NCBI GenBank assembly: GCA_963756745.1
Contig: CAVWOU010000001.1
Location: 201,857 to 265,856 of the forward strand
Origin: DASPWW01 sp963756745
GTDB lineage: Bacteria; Actinomycetota; Thermoleophilia; Solirubrobacterales; 70-9
DNA: 64,000 nt
Reading direction: 5' to 3'
The notes beneath the pieces are model-generated. The model worked only from the letters and a program-made list of their open reading frames with translations, ran no database searches and was not told where the DNA came from. Each line of letters begins with the position of its first letter. Position 1 is the first letter of the stretch. Shown piece after piece: positions 38,416 through 47,736 of the stretch. Made by a program: the position numbers and the translations under genes.

Positions 38416-38513
38416 TCGCGATCATCGCGATCAGCCCGGTAAGCCTCCAGACGGTCGGCGTGTGCCAGCTTCCACCCGGCGTCGCCGCCGCCGTGGATCA
38501 AGACATCGGTGGT
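38416..38513 (-). pseudogene. N-terminal stub of an alpha/beta hydrolase
   Basis: Directly after the DUF899 stop on the minus strand, a GTG opens VTTDVLIHGGGDAGWKLAHA, the characteristic first strand and oxyanion loop of an alpha/beta hydrolase. Similarity fades after about 20 codons, where the sequence meets the 3' end of the SRPBCC gene from the other strand. Apparently a second gene of the DUF899 operon cut off by a deletion. Confidence 0.4.
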
Positions 38514-38517
38514 CACG

Positions 38518-39267
38518 TCATGCTGTCGTTCCCGCGCCAGCGCCCTCGTACTCGTCGTGGCGACGGAGCCAAAACTCGGACTCCTCCTCGTTGCGTCCCA
38601 GCGGCGTCCGGTCGAGCAGGAAGTAGTAACCCATCGTCGGCTCGAGTCCGCGCGCCGTGGTCACGTAGGTGCGGTAGACGTCGCCGTCCGAGAGCGCGTA
38701 GGCGCTCAGGCCCGGGCTCTCGGCCACATATCCCGCCGGGTCCGTGCCGCTGGCCTCCGCCATCTGCTTGACCGCCGGGGGGATCTCGCCCTCCAAGAAC
38801 GGTTTCAGCTCCTCCTCGGTGTGGGCGAAGCCGAGGTCGCGGTTGAAGTCGCTGCCGGCCGTCGAGGCCCAGTCGATGTTCCAGCCCATCCGCTGCTTGT
38901 AGGCCTGGAGCTTCTCGAGCGGCGCCCGGGAGACCAGCATGAGGGTGGTGTCGCGAGCCTTCAGGTGCACCGCGTTCGGATCGAGGTTGTCCGTGATCGA
39001 GCTACACACCGTGCAGCCCGCCTCGTAGACGGGGCCGAACATGAAGTGGTAGATGAGCAGCTGCGAGCTTCCGCCGAAGAGCTCCGCCAGCGACTTGAGC
39101 CCATCGTCCGTCTCGAAGCTGTACTCCTTCTCGACTGGCACCCAGGGGAGGTCGCGCCGCTTCTTCGTGAGCTCGTCGTTGCGCCGGGTGATCTCCTTCT
39201 CCTCCGCGAGCAGCTTGTCTCGTTCCGCCTGCCACTCCTCTTGGGTTCCCACTGCGTGCTCCGTCAT
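38518..39267 (-). CDS. DUF899 thioredoxin-like protein
   Basis: 249 residues. It starts with a charged coiled-coil-like stretch (EEWQAERDKLLAEEKEITRR) then RRDLPWVPVEKEYSFET, the DUF899 signature, a thioredoxin-like core with GCTVCSSITDNLD (a CxxC-type pair), and VYRTYVTTARGLEPTMGYYF. Predicted thioredoxin-fold protein of unknown role. A second DUF899 protein with the same architecture is at 51206, sharing DLPWVPVEKEY / ELPWVPVEKEY. GAGGTAGCG precedes ATG 39267. Confidence 0.85.
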   Translation of the reverse strand: MTEHAVGTQEEWQAERDKLLAEEKEITRRNDELTKKRRDLPWVPVEKEYSFETDDGLKSLAELFGGSSQLLIYHFMFGPVYEAGCTVCSSITDNLDPNAVHLKARDTTLMLVSRAPLEKLQAYKQRMGWNIDWASTAGSDFNRDLGFAHTEEELKPFLEGEIPPAVKQMAEASGTDPAGYVAESPGLSAYALSDGDVYRTYVTTARGLEPTMGYYFLLDRTPLGRNEEESEFWLRRHDEYEGAGAGTTA

Positions 39268-39362
39268 CGCGCTACCTCCTTATCTCACTGGGGTCAACAC
39301 ACTAGAAATCGGCTGCGGTCGCGTAACTCATCGGGCTCAGAGCATCCAGCCAGCCTCGTCGG

Positions 39363-39965
39363 TTATCGCCCTACACCCTCTGAACCGGCCGCGGCCAAAG
39401 CCTCGGCCTCGGTGTCGAACGGCCGCAGTCGCTTCAGCTTCCCAGCAGCGATCTCGAACACATAGAACAGCGTGCGGTCCACCTCTACCCCGCTGGCGCT
39501 CCCCCGGCCCACGAACCGGGCGCGGACGACCACCACGTCCTCGTGAGCCTCGATCACCTCCTCGAGCGTGACGCTGAGCTCGTCCCAGACGCTCCGAAAG
39601 GCCGCCCACACCCGCATCACCTCGTCAGGCCCGCGGAAGACGGTCTTGCCCACGGGCAGATCGGGGAGCCGGAATGACAGGTGCCACTCGACGTCCGGCT
39701 GCATCAGCTCCGCGCCGACCTCGAGGTCGCCGCGGCTGAATGCGTCGAGGCCGCGATGGATGAAAGCGATGTTCTCCTCGGCTGCCGTCGCCCCCAAGGA
39801 TGGCAGCGCGTCGGAGATCGGGTACGGCGGAAGTCGGGAGGTTCGGAACCGCACTCTGTTCACGCGAAATGCGCCTTGGACTGGCGACCGGCGTCCTGAT
39901 CGTCGTTGGCTGACGCCTTGGCCAGAGTTCGAGGCGCCTTTCCGTATTGCGACGGAGGCAGGCAC
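39363..39965 (-). CDS. SnoaL/NTF2-like protein
   Basis: The conserved part begins around AAEENIAFIHRGLDAFSRGD and continues with LMQPDVEWHLSFRLPDLPVG, VWAAFRSVWDELSVTLEEVI and VDRTLFYVFEIAAGKLKRLR, a cone-shaped NTF2-like fold of about 135 residues. The first 60 codons of the open frame are basic and unlike the family, so the true start probably lies near 39790; no clear ribosome site was found. Function not predictable; such proteins bind or isomerise small molecules. Confidence 0.65.
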   Translation of the reverse strand: MPASVAIRKGASNSGQGVSQRRSGRRSPVQGAFRVNRVRFRTSRLPPYPISDALPSLGATAAEENIAFIHRGLDAFSRGDLEVGAELMQPDVEWHLSFRLPDLPVGKTVFRGPDEVMRVWAAFRSVWDELSVTLEEVIEAHEDVVVVRARFVGRGSASGVEVDRTLFYVFEIAAGKLKRLRPFDTEAEALAAAGSEGVGR

Positions 39966-39991
39966 TGATCGCGATCGCCTGAACCGAGGCC

Positions 39992-40501
39992 CTAGTTCGC
40001 GTCCTCTCGGCTCGCGGTCTCGATCTCGCGCTTGAGATCGTCGGCGTCGGCGTCGATCTGCTTCTCGATCAGCTTGTTGGCGCGCTCGGTCGCCTTCTCG
40101 AGCTGCTCTTCGATCTTTGACTCGCCGAGCACGATCACGGCGGCGCTGCCCTGCTCGAGCTCCTCGCCGAGGTCCTTCAGGTCACCGCGCGAGATGCCTC
40201 CCTCGAGGTGCCCGATCACTCCGCCGGCGGTGGCGCCGACGATCGCGCTGCCGATGAGCGCGGGTGGGAACAGGATCCCGACCAGCGCGCCGACCCCGGC
40301 CCCGGTCCAGGCGCCGTGCTGGGTCGGCTTCTCGGTCTTCGTCACATGGACCTTGCCGTCGTCGTCCTTGCGGATCACCGCGGAGTCGAAGGTCCCGATC
40401 GCTCCCGCGGCGTGGAGGTCGAACACGGCCTCGTAGTCGGCCTCGGCGTCGGCGATCTCGTCGTAGATCGCGGCGTACAGGAACACGGGTCGGTCGGCCA
40501 T
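39992..40501 (-). CDS. DUF1269 family protein
   Basis: 169 residues: FLYAAIYDEIADAEADYEAV opening, a central Gly-rich hydrophobic hairpin (GAGVGALVGILFPPALIGSA with IVGATAGGVIGHLEGGI), then a charged helix ending IEKQIDADADDLKREIETAS. This is the DUF1269 architecture, membrane-associated and of unknown function, often near stress genes. Good start ATG 40501 after AAAGGAG. Confidence 0.85.
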   Translation of the reverse strand: MADRPVFLYAAIYDEIADAEADYEAVFDLHAAGAIGTFDSAVIRKDDDGKVHVTKTEKPTQHGAWTGAGVGALVGILFPPALIGSAIVGATAGGVIGHLEGGISRGDLKDLGEELEQGSAAVIVLGESKIEEQLEKATERANKLIEKQIDADADDLKREIETASREDAN

Positions 40502-40668
40502 CTCTGGACTCCTTTCAGGTGGTCGGCGCTGACGGTGCTTGCGATCAACTCAACCCTATACCGGGCAACAGCCACGGCACCCTTCAGCACCGCGCCGCCC
40601 GAGCTAAGGGGCGGCGAAGCGCGGCGCGGCAGAGAAGTCGAACCTAAGCGATCCCGGCACGAATTCGA

Positions 40669-41720
40669 TCAGCGCGCCTCCAGGGAGGACAGGTATCTGT
40701 GGACCAGCGTCACGGCCATCGCCCCCTCCCCCACCGCCGAAGCAACGCGTTTGATCGAACCGTGCCGCACGTCGCCGGCGACGAAGACGCCCGGCACGCT
40801 TGACTCGAGAAACATCGGTTCGCGTTCGAGTGACCACTCCCCGGCGCCGCTTCCCCTGGGCAGGTCGGGACCGGTCAGCAAGAAGCCGCGGCCGTCGACG
40901 TCGAGCCAATTCTCGACGCTGGCGATCAGAGGGTCGCCGCCGATCAGGAGGAAAAGCCCGTCCACCCCGATCGTTTCCTTGCCACCAGGACCGGAGACCT
41001 GGATCTCGGACAGCTGCGGTGAGCCGCTGGCTCGAACGATCTCGGTCTTCGTGCGGACGTCGATCCTATCGTGCGCCTCGATGCGCTCGACGAGATACTT
41101 GGACATCCCTCGGGAGATCGACTCCCCGCGGATGAGCATCGTCACTCCTGCTGCCGAGCCCGCGAAGTGAAGCGCTGCCTGGCCGGCAGAGTTGGCGCCG
41201 CCGACAACTGCCACCCTGCCGTCGCGATACTCCTGCGCCTCCCCCGGCGCGGCCCCGTAGTAGACGCCGCTGCCGACCAACTCATCGACCCCGGGTGCCT
41301 CGAGCCGACGGTAACGGACCCCGGAAGCGACGATTCCGGTTCGCGCCCTCACCGTGGCGCGCGCCCGTGAGCTCGACTTCGATCTTCGCGTCATCGCGGC
41401 GCCGGCTCGCGACCAGGTTGACGCCGATCACAAACTCGGCGCCGAAGCGCCGCGCCTGACCGTAGGCGTTCTCGGCCAGCTCACTGCCGCTGATCCCGTC
41501 AGCGAAGCCGGGGGCCTCACGGCGGCGCGTCTACGCGGCCTCGGAGCCCGACCGGATCCTCGTCGAGGTCGATCCAGCGATGGCGAGACCCGGTTTCGCT
41601 GCTCAGTAGCTCTCGGGCGGCCTGCACGGCGAGCGCGAGGCCCGCCGCCGAGCCACTGACATCGGGATCCACGAGGATGCGCTCGAGCCGCCATCGACGC
41701 CGATCATGACGCTGCGAGCG
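40669..41720 (-). pseudogene. thioredoxin-reductase-like flavoprotein, decayed third paralogue
   Basis: The C-terminal 240 codons are good: GIVASGVRYRRLEAPGVDEL with VGSGVYYGAAPGEA, the NADPH motif VAVVGGANSAGQAALHF and VFVAGDVRHGSIKRVASAVG. Upstream, across frame changes, come GFADGISGSELAENAYGQAR and then RHRWIDLDEDP, a piece of the glutaredoxin-like segment. The whole FAD-binding block with GxGxxG is missing between them. Even single-base repair would not rebuild a full protein. Like its two paralogues it has YYGAAPGEA instead of the CxxC. Confidence 0.65.
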
Positions 41721-41929
41721 CACGATCGGTCCGTGGCGCAGAGCGCCCGAGTATTCTCCTCGAGTCGATCGATGGGGACCGTCGGGCAGGCCAGCGGCCT
41801 GAGGCAGCGGGGCCCGCCTCGACCATGACACGGCCTGTGGCGCTGAGCGCATCGACGCCCATCATGACGCTGACCGCCCGCGTCGCTCGACCGCGTCGAC
41901 CGAGCGCGCCGACGCGATCTGCCCCTCGT

Positions 41930-43436
41930 CTACCCGGGAGCGACGGTCTGCAGTGCTTGTGGCTGTTCCGCACAGGGCGCGGGGACATCCACGCGCCCGG
42001 ACTCGATCACCTCGCGACAATCACGCGAACTGATCAACACCACGGCCAGGATCGCGCCCGCGAGCGCGAACCCCGCGCCGACGAGAAACGCCGTCTGGAA
42101 TCCCTCGGTCAGCGCGACTGCCTGGTCGCTTACGCCTTCCGAGACGGCACTCGCCGTTCGGCTGGTGGCGATCGAAGCCAGGATCGCGAGCCCGAGCGCG
42201 CCGCCCACCTGCTGGCTTGTGTTGATGAACCCGGACGCGAGTCCCGCCTCGTCGGGGCGCGTCCCGGCCACGGCGGCGATGGTGACGGGGACGAAGGCGA
42301 GGCCGAGACCGACGGCGACGACGAGCGAGGGGATAAGGAGATCGCCCAGATACGAGCCGTCGGCCGCGGCGCGCGAGAACCAAACCAGTGCGCCGGCGAT
42401 GAGCAGCATGCCGACGACGAGCGTCGACCTCGCGCCGAAGCGCGTCACCAGGCGCGAGGCCACGGTCGCGCTGACCATGATCGTCACGGCCAGCGGCAGG
42501 AACGCGAACCCCGCCTCAAGCGCGGTGTAGCCGAGGACCTGCTGCATGTAGAGCGAGATGAAGAAGAACATCGAGAACAACGCCATGCCGAGGAGCAGGC
42601 CCACGGCGTTCGCGCCGCGCAGGGTCTCGAGCCGGAAGATGCCGAAGGGCATCAGCGGGTGGCTCGCGCGCGACTCCCACGCGACGAACGCCGCCAGCGT
42701 CGCCAGCGACAGCGCCCCGAGGCCAAGCGTCTGCGTCGAGGTCCAGCCCGCCGACTCCGCGTCGACGAGGGTGTAGACGAGAAGCGCGAGTCCCCCGGTC
42801 ACGAGGACCGCGCCGGTCGCGTCGAACTCCCGGGCGGCGCCCTCGTCGCGGCTCTCGGGCAGCAGGCGCGGCGCCAGCGCGGCGGCGGCGACGCCGATCG
42901 GGACGTTGACGAACAGGACCCACTCCCACCCGGCCCACTCGGTGAGCATGCCGCCGAGCAGCACCCCCGCGGCGCCGCCTGAACCCGCCACGGCGCCCCA
43001 GATCCCGAGAGCCCGGTTGCGCTCGGCGCCCTCGGCGAAGATCGTCGTGACGAGCGACAGCGCGGCAGGGAGAGATGAGGGCCGCCCCCAGCCCCTGCAA
43101 CGCGCGCGCCGCGATCAGCCACAGGTCGCTCTGAGCGAGACCGCCGAGCAGAGAGGCGACGGAGAAGAGGACGAGGCCGATCATGAACATGCGGCGGCGA
43201 CCGAGGAGGTCGGCGAGGCGGCCACCGAGAAGCAGGAAGCCACCGAAGGTCAGGGTGTAGGCGTTGACCACCCAGGAGAGGTTTTCCTGCGAGAACTCGA
43301 GCGCGCTGCCGATCGAGGGCAGGGCCACGTTGACGATCGAGGCGTCGAGGATGACAACGAACTGCGTCGTCGCCAGCAGCGCCAGGGCGGGGCCCTTGCC
43401 GCGCGGCGGTTGTTGATCTGAGTTCACGGGATGCAC
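41930..43436 (-). CDS. DHA2-family MFS transporter, frameshifted
   Basis: About 502 residues after removing one base from a CCC run at 43068-43070 (gives ISPAALSLVTTIFAEGAERN). It has 14 hydrophobic helices, the N-terminal ALLATTQFVVILDASIVNVA, motif A GGRLADLLGRRRMFMIG, and conserved HPLMPFGIFRLETLRGANAV and FGARSTLVVGMLLI. Proton-driven multidrug exporter of the same subfamily as 24304-25794 but clearly diverged from it. Divergent from the cNMP flavoprotein, with about 240 bases between starts and no recognisable regulator. Confidence 0.85.
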
Positions 43437-43680
43437 CCCAGGAGCGCCATCACGCGATGGCTCCGAGCCGCTCGCGGGTCCTCTCGAAGCCCCATGCTAC
43501 GTGCCAAGGACTCCCAGTGCGCCTGAGCAGCGTCTCGATATGCGTCGGCGAGCCCTGGCAGACCACCTCGGAAACCTCGGTCGGGGTCGGGAGCAGCGTC
43601 GGTCGCCGAGGTCCAGCATGCTGGTTCAATCCGTTGACACCCGGCGATGGCTCGCACGCTTACGGGACCTGAGCGAAGAA

Positions 43681-45378
43681 ATGACACCCGACTACGCCGA
43701 CTACGCGCCGACTCCGGTACCGGACTTCCTGGATCCCGACGATCCGACGCTCTTCCCTCGTCTCACGCCCGCGCAGGTCGAGTACCTGGGGGAGATCAGC
43801 ACCCAGTTGTCATTCGCACGCGGGGAGCTTGTGTTCGAGCATGGCCAGCGCGAGACGCCGCTGTACGTGGTCCAGAGCGGAGCCGTGGACATCATCGACC
43901 AGGCGCCGGAGGGTGACCGCTACTTCACCCAATGCAGGGAGGGGACGTTCATCGGCGATCTCTCCATGTTCACGGGTGAGCCGACGCTCGCCGCCGGGTT
44001 CGCGGCCGAACCAACCTCGCTTCTGGCGCTCCCGCCGGAGGACGTGCGCAGGGTGGTTGCGACCGCCGCCGAGCTCGGCGACCTCCTCCTGCGGACGATG
44101 ATCACACGCCGGGAGTGGCTGCAGGGTCGCGGTTTGGGTCAGCAGCGGCTGATCGGCTCACGATGGTCAGGCGAGGCGTTCGCCGTAAGGGAGCTGCTCG
44201 AGCGCAACCTCGTTCCCTTCACCTGGCACGACCTCGCTACCGACGATGAGAGCCGGGTCTTGCTCGACGGACTCGGCATCGGAGACGCCGAGTGCCCGGT
44301 CCTGGTGCGCTCCGACAGCGTCCTACGGCGGGCGACGGTGACCTCGGTCGCCGACGAGCTGGGGCTGCGAGCGCAGGTCGATGGCCAGGCCTTCGACGTC
44401 ATCGTGCTCGGCGGCGGCCCGGCTGGGTTGGCCGCGGCGGTGTACGCCTCCTCGGAGGGTCTCACCACTCTGGTCGTCGAGCGATTCGCCCCGGGCGGGC
44501 AGGCGGGGACTAGCGCTCGAATCGAAAACTATCTCGGCTTTCCCACCGGTCTCTCCGGCGCCGAGCTCACCCGACGAGCGACGCTCCAGGCGCGCAAGTT
44601 CGGCACCGTGATCTCCAGCGTTCACGAGGCCTCTCACCTGTCGGAGCCGGAGCCGGGTGGGCTACGCGAAGTCGGGCTTGCGGACGGTCAGCGCGTGCAG
44701 GGCCGAGCCGTGGTCCTGGCGCCGGGCGCCGACTACCGTCGGCTCCCGGCCGAGAACGCCGAGCGTTTCGAGGGCCTGGGCCTTTATTACGCGGCGACGC
44801 ACGTCGAGGCCCAGCAATGCTCGGAGGAGGATGTGATCGTCGTCGGCGGAGGAAACTCGGCCGGCCAGGCCGTGGTCAAGCTCGCCGACCACGCGGGTCA
44901 GGTCCATGTCGTGGCTCGGCGGCGGCTCGAAATGGCGATGTCGCGCTACCTGGTCGATCAGATCGAGGCAAAGTCGAACGTTCGCGTCTGGTCCGGGTGC
45001 GAGGTGAGAGCGCTCGAGGGAGACGGCAAGCTCGAGGCCGTGGTGATCTCGGGCGCGGGGCCCGACCGCCGCGTCGAGACCTCGGCGGTATTCGCGATGA
45101 TCGGCGCCTCCCCGAGGTCGGAGGGGCTGGTCGATTACGTCGGCCAGGACGACAAGGGCTTCGTGGTCACCGGCGAGGAGGCGCGCCGCCACCCCGACTT
45201 CTCCCGACACTGGGACGGGGCGGACAGAGGCCCGCTGATGCTGGAGTGCACGCGTCGCGGCGTCTTTGCCATCGGCGACGTCCGCAGAGGCTCAACCAAG
45301 CGCGTGGCGGCGGCCGTGGGCGACGGCGCGCTGGTCGTCCGCTCCATCCACGCTTCGCTCGACACGCGCCGGACGTAG
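43681..45378 (+). CDS. cNMP-binding thioredoxin-reductase-like flavoprotein
   Basis: 565 residues, intact. Residues about 20-140 are a cyclic-nucleotide-binding domain (ISTQLSFARGELVFEHGQRE, LYVVQSGAVDIID, GTFIGDLSMFTGEPTLAAGF). A glutaredoxin-like linker follows (EAFAVRELLERNLVPFTWHD), then from about residue 238 a thioredoxin-reductase fold: VIVLGGGPAGLAAAVYASSE, GGQAGTSARIENYLGFPTGL, VIVVGGGNSAGQAVVKLADH and FAIGDVRRGSTKRV. The dithiol CxxC is replaced by YYAATHVEA. Probably a flavoprotein gated by cAMP/cGMP; an adenylate cyclase is the next gene. Start chosen at ATG 43681; upstream in-frame Mets exist. Confidence 0.85.
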   Translation: MTPDYADYAPTPVPDFLDPDDPTLFPRLTPAQVEYLGEISTQLSFARGELVFEHGQRETPLYVVQSGAVDIIDQAPEGDRYFTQCREGTFIGDLSMFTGEPTLAAGFAAEPTSLLALPPEDVRRVVATAAELGDLLLRTMITRREWLQGRGLGQQRLIGSRWSGEAFAVRELLERNLVPFTWHDLATDDESRVLLDGLGIGDAECPVLVRSDSVLRRATVTSVADELGLRAQVDGQAFDVIVLGGGPAGLAAAVYASSEGLTTLVVERFAPGGQAGTSARIENYLGFPTGLSGAELTRRATLQARKFGTVISSVHEASHLSEPEPGGLREVGLADGQRVQGRAVVLAPGADYRRLPAENAERFEGLGLYYAATHVEAQQCSEEDVIVVGGGNSAGQAVVKLADHAGQVHVVARRRLEMAMSRYLVDQIEAKSNVRVWSGCEVRALEGDGKLEAVVISGAGPDRRVETSAVFAMIGASPRSEGLVDYVGQDDKGFVVTGEEARRHPDFSRHWDGADRGPLMLECTRRGVFAIGDVRRGSTKRVAAAVGDGALVVRSIHASLDTRRT

Positions 45379-45929
45379 CCGTTAAGGAGTGTGCGCGTCT
45401 AACGCCCACGACCGTCCGCGAGGTCCGCACTCGGCGGCGGTTGGCGGTGCTGAGCTCAGAGAACCGCGCGACTTCTGCCTTGCGCGATTTGCGGGAGCGA
45501 CGGCGGGGCCAGGCCAGATGCCTGCTCGTCGTCCAGAGCGAGCGTCTCGGATCACCTACCGCGACGCCTGCTCCCCACAGATGCGACGGCCGTGATCGGC
45601 GTCGTCCAGACGGGTGGCGATCGGGTGCTCGCTGCCAGCCCGGCTGTATACCGCGGCCTGATTGCGGCGATGATTTCGATGGCCGCCGATGATCGAGGCG
45701 CCAGACAACCGGCTAGCTTGTCGAGAATATCCAAGCGAAACCGGCTGGCAGCCGCGCCAGAGGCCGCAAGGCCTCGCCGCCGCCTCCGTCGCGATTTTGA
45801 ATTCACCGGCAACGTGAACAGACACGGCATACGAAGAGCTTGCGAGGCGCAGGCCATCGGGGGCAGCGAAGCCGTCATGTCCCTCGACGCCGGAGCCGAG
45901 CCGGACCACAGCTCAGTCGGGATCGCATC
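45379..45929. other. intergenic region, no gene recognised
   Basis: About 550 bases between the cNMP flavoprotein and the cyclase. Only a dispersed repeat copy (45473-45547) stands out. Open frames here lack ribosome sites and recognisable motifs. Confidence 0.5.
45473..45547 (+). repeat. dispersed intergenic repeat, copy A
   Basis: About 72 bases with the core GCGCGATTTGCGGGAGCGAC and later GCCTGCTCGTCGTCCA. By eye roughly four of five positions match copy B at 59036-59109, and parts recur near 62029 and, inverted, near 63040. Confidence 0.55.
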
Positions 45930-47273
45930 GTGACGGCCGCGCCCAAGACCAGATATGCGCGCAGCGGCGATGTCAACATCGCCTACCAGATCGCCGGGGA
46001 GGGCCCGATCGACCTCGTATACGTGCCGGGCTGGGTGTCGAACATCGAGACGGCCTGGGAGGACCCACATGTCTCTCGCTTTCTCGAACGCCTCGCCTCG
46101 TTCTCGCGGTTGATCCTCTTCGACAAACGCGGCACGGGCCTCTCTGATCGGGTGTCGATAAGCGAGCTTCCCACGCTGGAGCAACGGATGGATGACGTCC
46201 GGGCCGTCATGGATGCCGCGGACTCCGAGCGCGCCGCTTTGTTCGGTGCCTCGGAAGGGGGCGTGATGTGCGCTCTGTTCGGTGCGACCTATCCGGATCG
46301 GACCGCTGCCCTGGTCCTCTACGGAAGCTATGCGAAGGGCACCGTGACCGCCGACTACCCGCACGGGCTGGCTGAGCAGGAGGCGATCGATGAGTTCATC
46401 GCGGCGCTGACCGAGCTCTGGGACGATGCCGGCGGGCTTCTCTACGTTTGGGCCCCGAGTGCTTCAGACGATCCGGTTACCCGAGCGGCCTTCGGGCGTT
46501 ACCTGCGCACGGGCGCGAGTCCGAGCGCGGTCGTGGCGCTCACCCGCATGAACGCCGCCGTCGACATCCGGCACGTCCTGCCAGTGATTGCCGTACCGAC
46601 ACTCGTAATCCATCGATCGGAGGACATGATCGTGCCCGTCGAGGCCGGACGCGATCTTGCGGCGAAGATCCAAGGTGCGAAGTACGTGGAGCAATCCGGC
46701 GAGGACCATCTCTGGTTCCACGGTGATGCCGATGCGATCCTCGGCGAAGTGGAGGAGTTCCTCACCGGGACCCGCGCGGCAGAGATCGTCGATCGCATAC
46801 TCGCAACCGTGATGTTCACCGACATCGTCGAGTCCACCCGGAAGGCCGCCGCGCTCGGTGACCGCCGCTGGCGGGACCTGCTCGCGCGCCACGACACGCT
46901 CATGCGCCGTGAGCTCGAGCGGCACAGGGGCCGCGAGGTAAAGACACTCGGCGACGGTTTCCTGGCCACCTTCGATGGCCCTGCGCGCGCGATCCGCTGC
47001 GCCTGCTCGGCTCGTGATGCGATGCGCGGCCTTGAGGTCGAGGTGCGCGCCGGCCTCCATACCGGCGAGTGCGAACTCATCGGGGAGGATCTCGGCGGTA
47101 TTGCCGTCAACATCGGCGCCCGTGTGGGATCGGTCGCCGGTCCGGGTGAGGTGCTCGTCTCACGCACGGTCACGGACCTCGTTGCCGGGTCGGGAATCGA
47201 GTTCACCGACCGTGGAGTGCATTCGCTGAAAGGTGTGCCAGGGGAGTGGCAGCTCTATGCGGTGAAGGAGTAG
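45930..47273 (+). CDS. alpha/beta-hydrolase-class III adenylate/guanylate cyclase
   Basis: 447 residues from GTG 45930. The N-terminal 285 residues are an alpha/beta hydrolase (VYVPGWVSNIETAWEDP, elbow FGASEGGVM, RSEDMIVP, SGEDHLWFHGD). The C-terminal part is a class III cyclase: ILATVMFTDIVESTRKAAAL (metal Asp), REVKTLGDGFLATFDGPARA (second metal Asp), RAGLHTGECE and GIAVNIGARVGSVAGPGEVL. This domain pair is known in actinobacteria; the hydrolase half is thought to sense a ligand. It could supply cAMP for the cNMP-domain flavoprotein immediately upstream, which is inference from adjacency. Confidence 0.9.
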   Translation: MTAAPKTRYARSGDVNIAYQIAGEGPIDLVYVPGWVSNIETAWEDPHVSRFLERLASFSRLILFDKRGTGLSDRVSISELPTLEQRMDDVRAVMDAADSERAALFGASEGGVMCALFGATYPDRTAALVLYGSYAKGTVTADYPHGLAEQEAIDEFIAALTELWDDAGGLLYVWAPSASDDPVTRAAFGRYLRTGASPSAVVALTRMNAAVDIRHVLPVIAVPTLVIHRSEDMIVPVEAGRDLAAKIQGAKYVEQSGEDHLWFHGDADAILGEVEEFLTGTRAAEIVDRILATVMFTDIVESTRKAAALGDRRWRDLLARHDTLMRRELERHRGREVKTLGDGFLATFDGPARAIRCACSARDAMRGLEVEVRAGLHTGECELIGEDLGGIAVNIGARVGSVAGPGEVLVSRTVTDLVAGSGIEFTDRGVHSLKGVPGEWQLYAVKE

Positions 47274-47736
47274 CGCCGTCCCGGGAGACCCTGGCACTCG
47301 GAGATCGGGGGTTGCTCACGATCCACCGAGCGCGTTCGTCGAGGTTGGCACGCTGTCGCTTATCGCCGGGACCCGTCGCCTCTGCCGACGAGCGCTACAC
47401 GACCGCTCCGGACGACGCACGATCGTCTGGGCCCGCCCCCTCCTGGCGTTCGCTTCGCCTCGGCGATGCGAAAGCCGACGATCGCGCAGCTGAGGCCGCT
47501 GACCCTCGTCCGCTGCGAGCCCTTCGGCGGCGGCGATCGTGACGCTGCATCCAGCCGAGCCTGGGTGGGGCCACAGCGAGCTGCGCCGGACTGCCACTTC
47601 AGCGACCCCGCTTCCAGCTAGGCGGGTCCGGGCTAGCAAGCCGTCGCGCCCTGCTGTTGGCGAGGAGCCGGGAGTGGCTGTCCCAGGCGTGAGTCCTGCT
47701 TTCGTTCCGAGGCAGAACCCCCGCTAGGCTCGGTCA
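47274..47736. other. intergenic region, no gene recognised
   Basis: About 460 bases before the AarF-like kinase. GC-rich and without convincing coding features, hairpins or known RNA motifs that I can see. Confidence 0.45.

Noticed and set aside
41700..41988. Possible universal-stress-protein start upstream of the decayed flavoprotein
   Set aside because: Segments such as LERILVDPDVSGSAAGLALA hint at a UspA-like N-terminus but are split over frames and too short to separate from the remnant of the flavoprotein linker.
45379..45929. Small ORFs upstream of the cyclase gene
   Set aside because: No ribosome sites, no recognisable motifs, biased Arg/Ala/Pro composition typical of random GC-rich frames.
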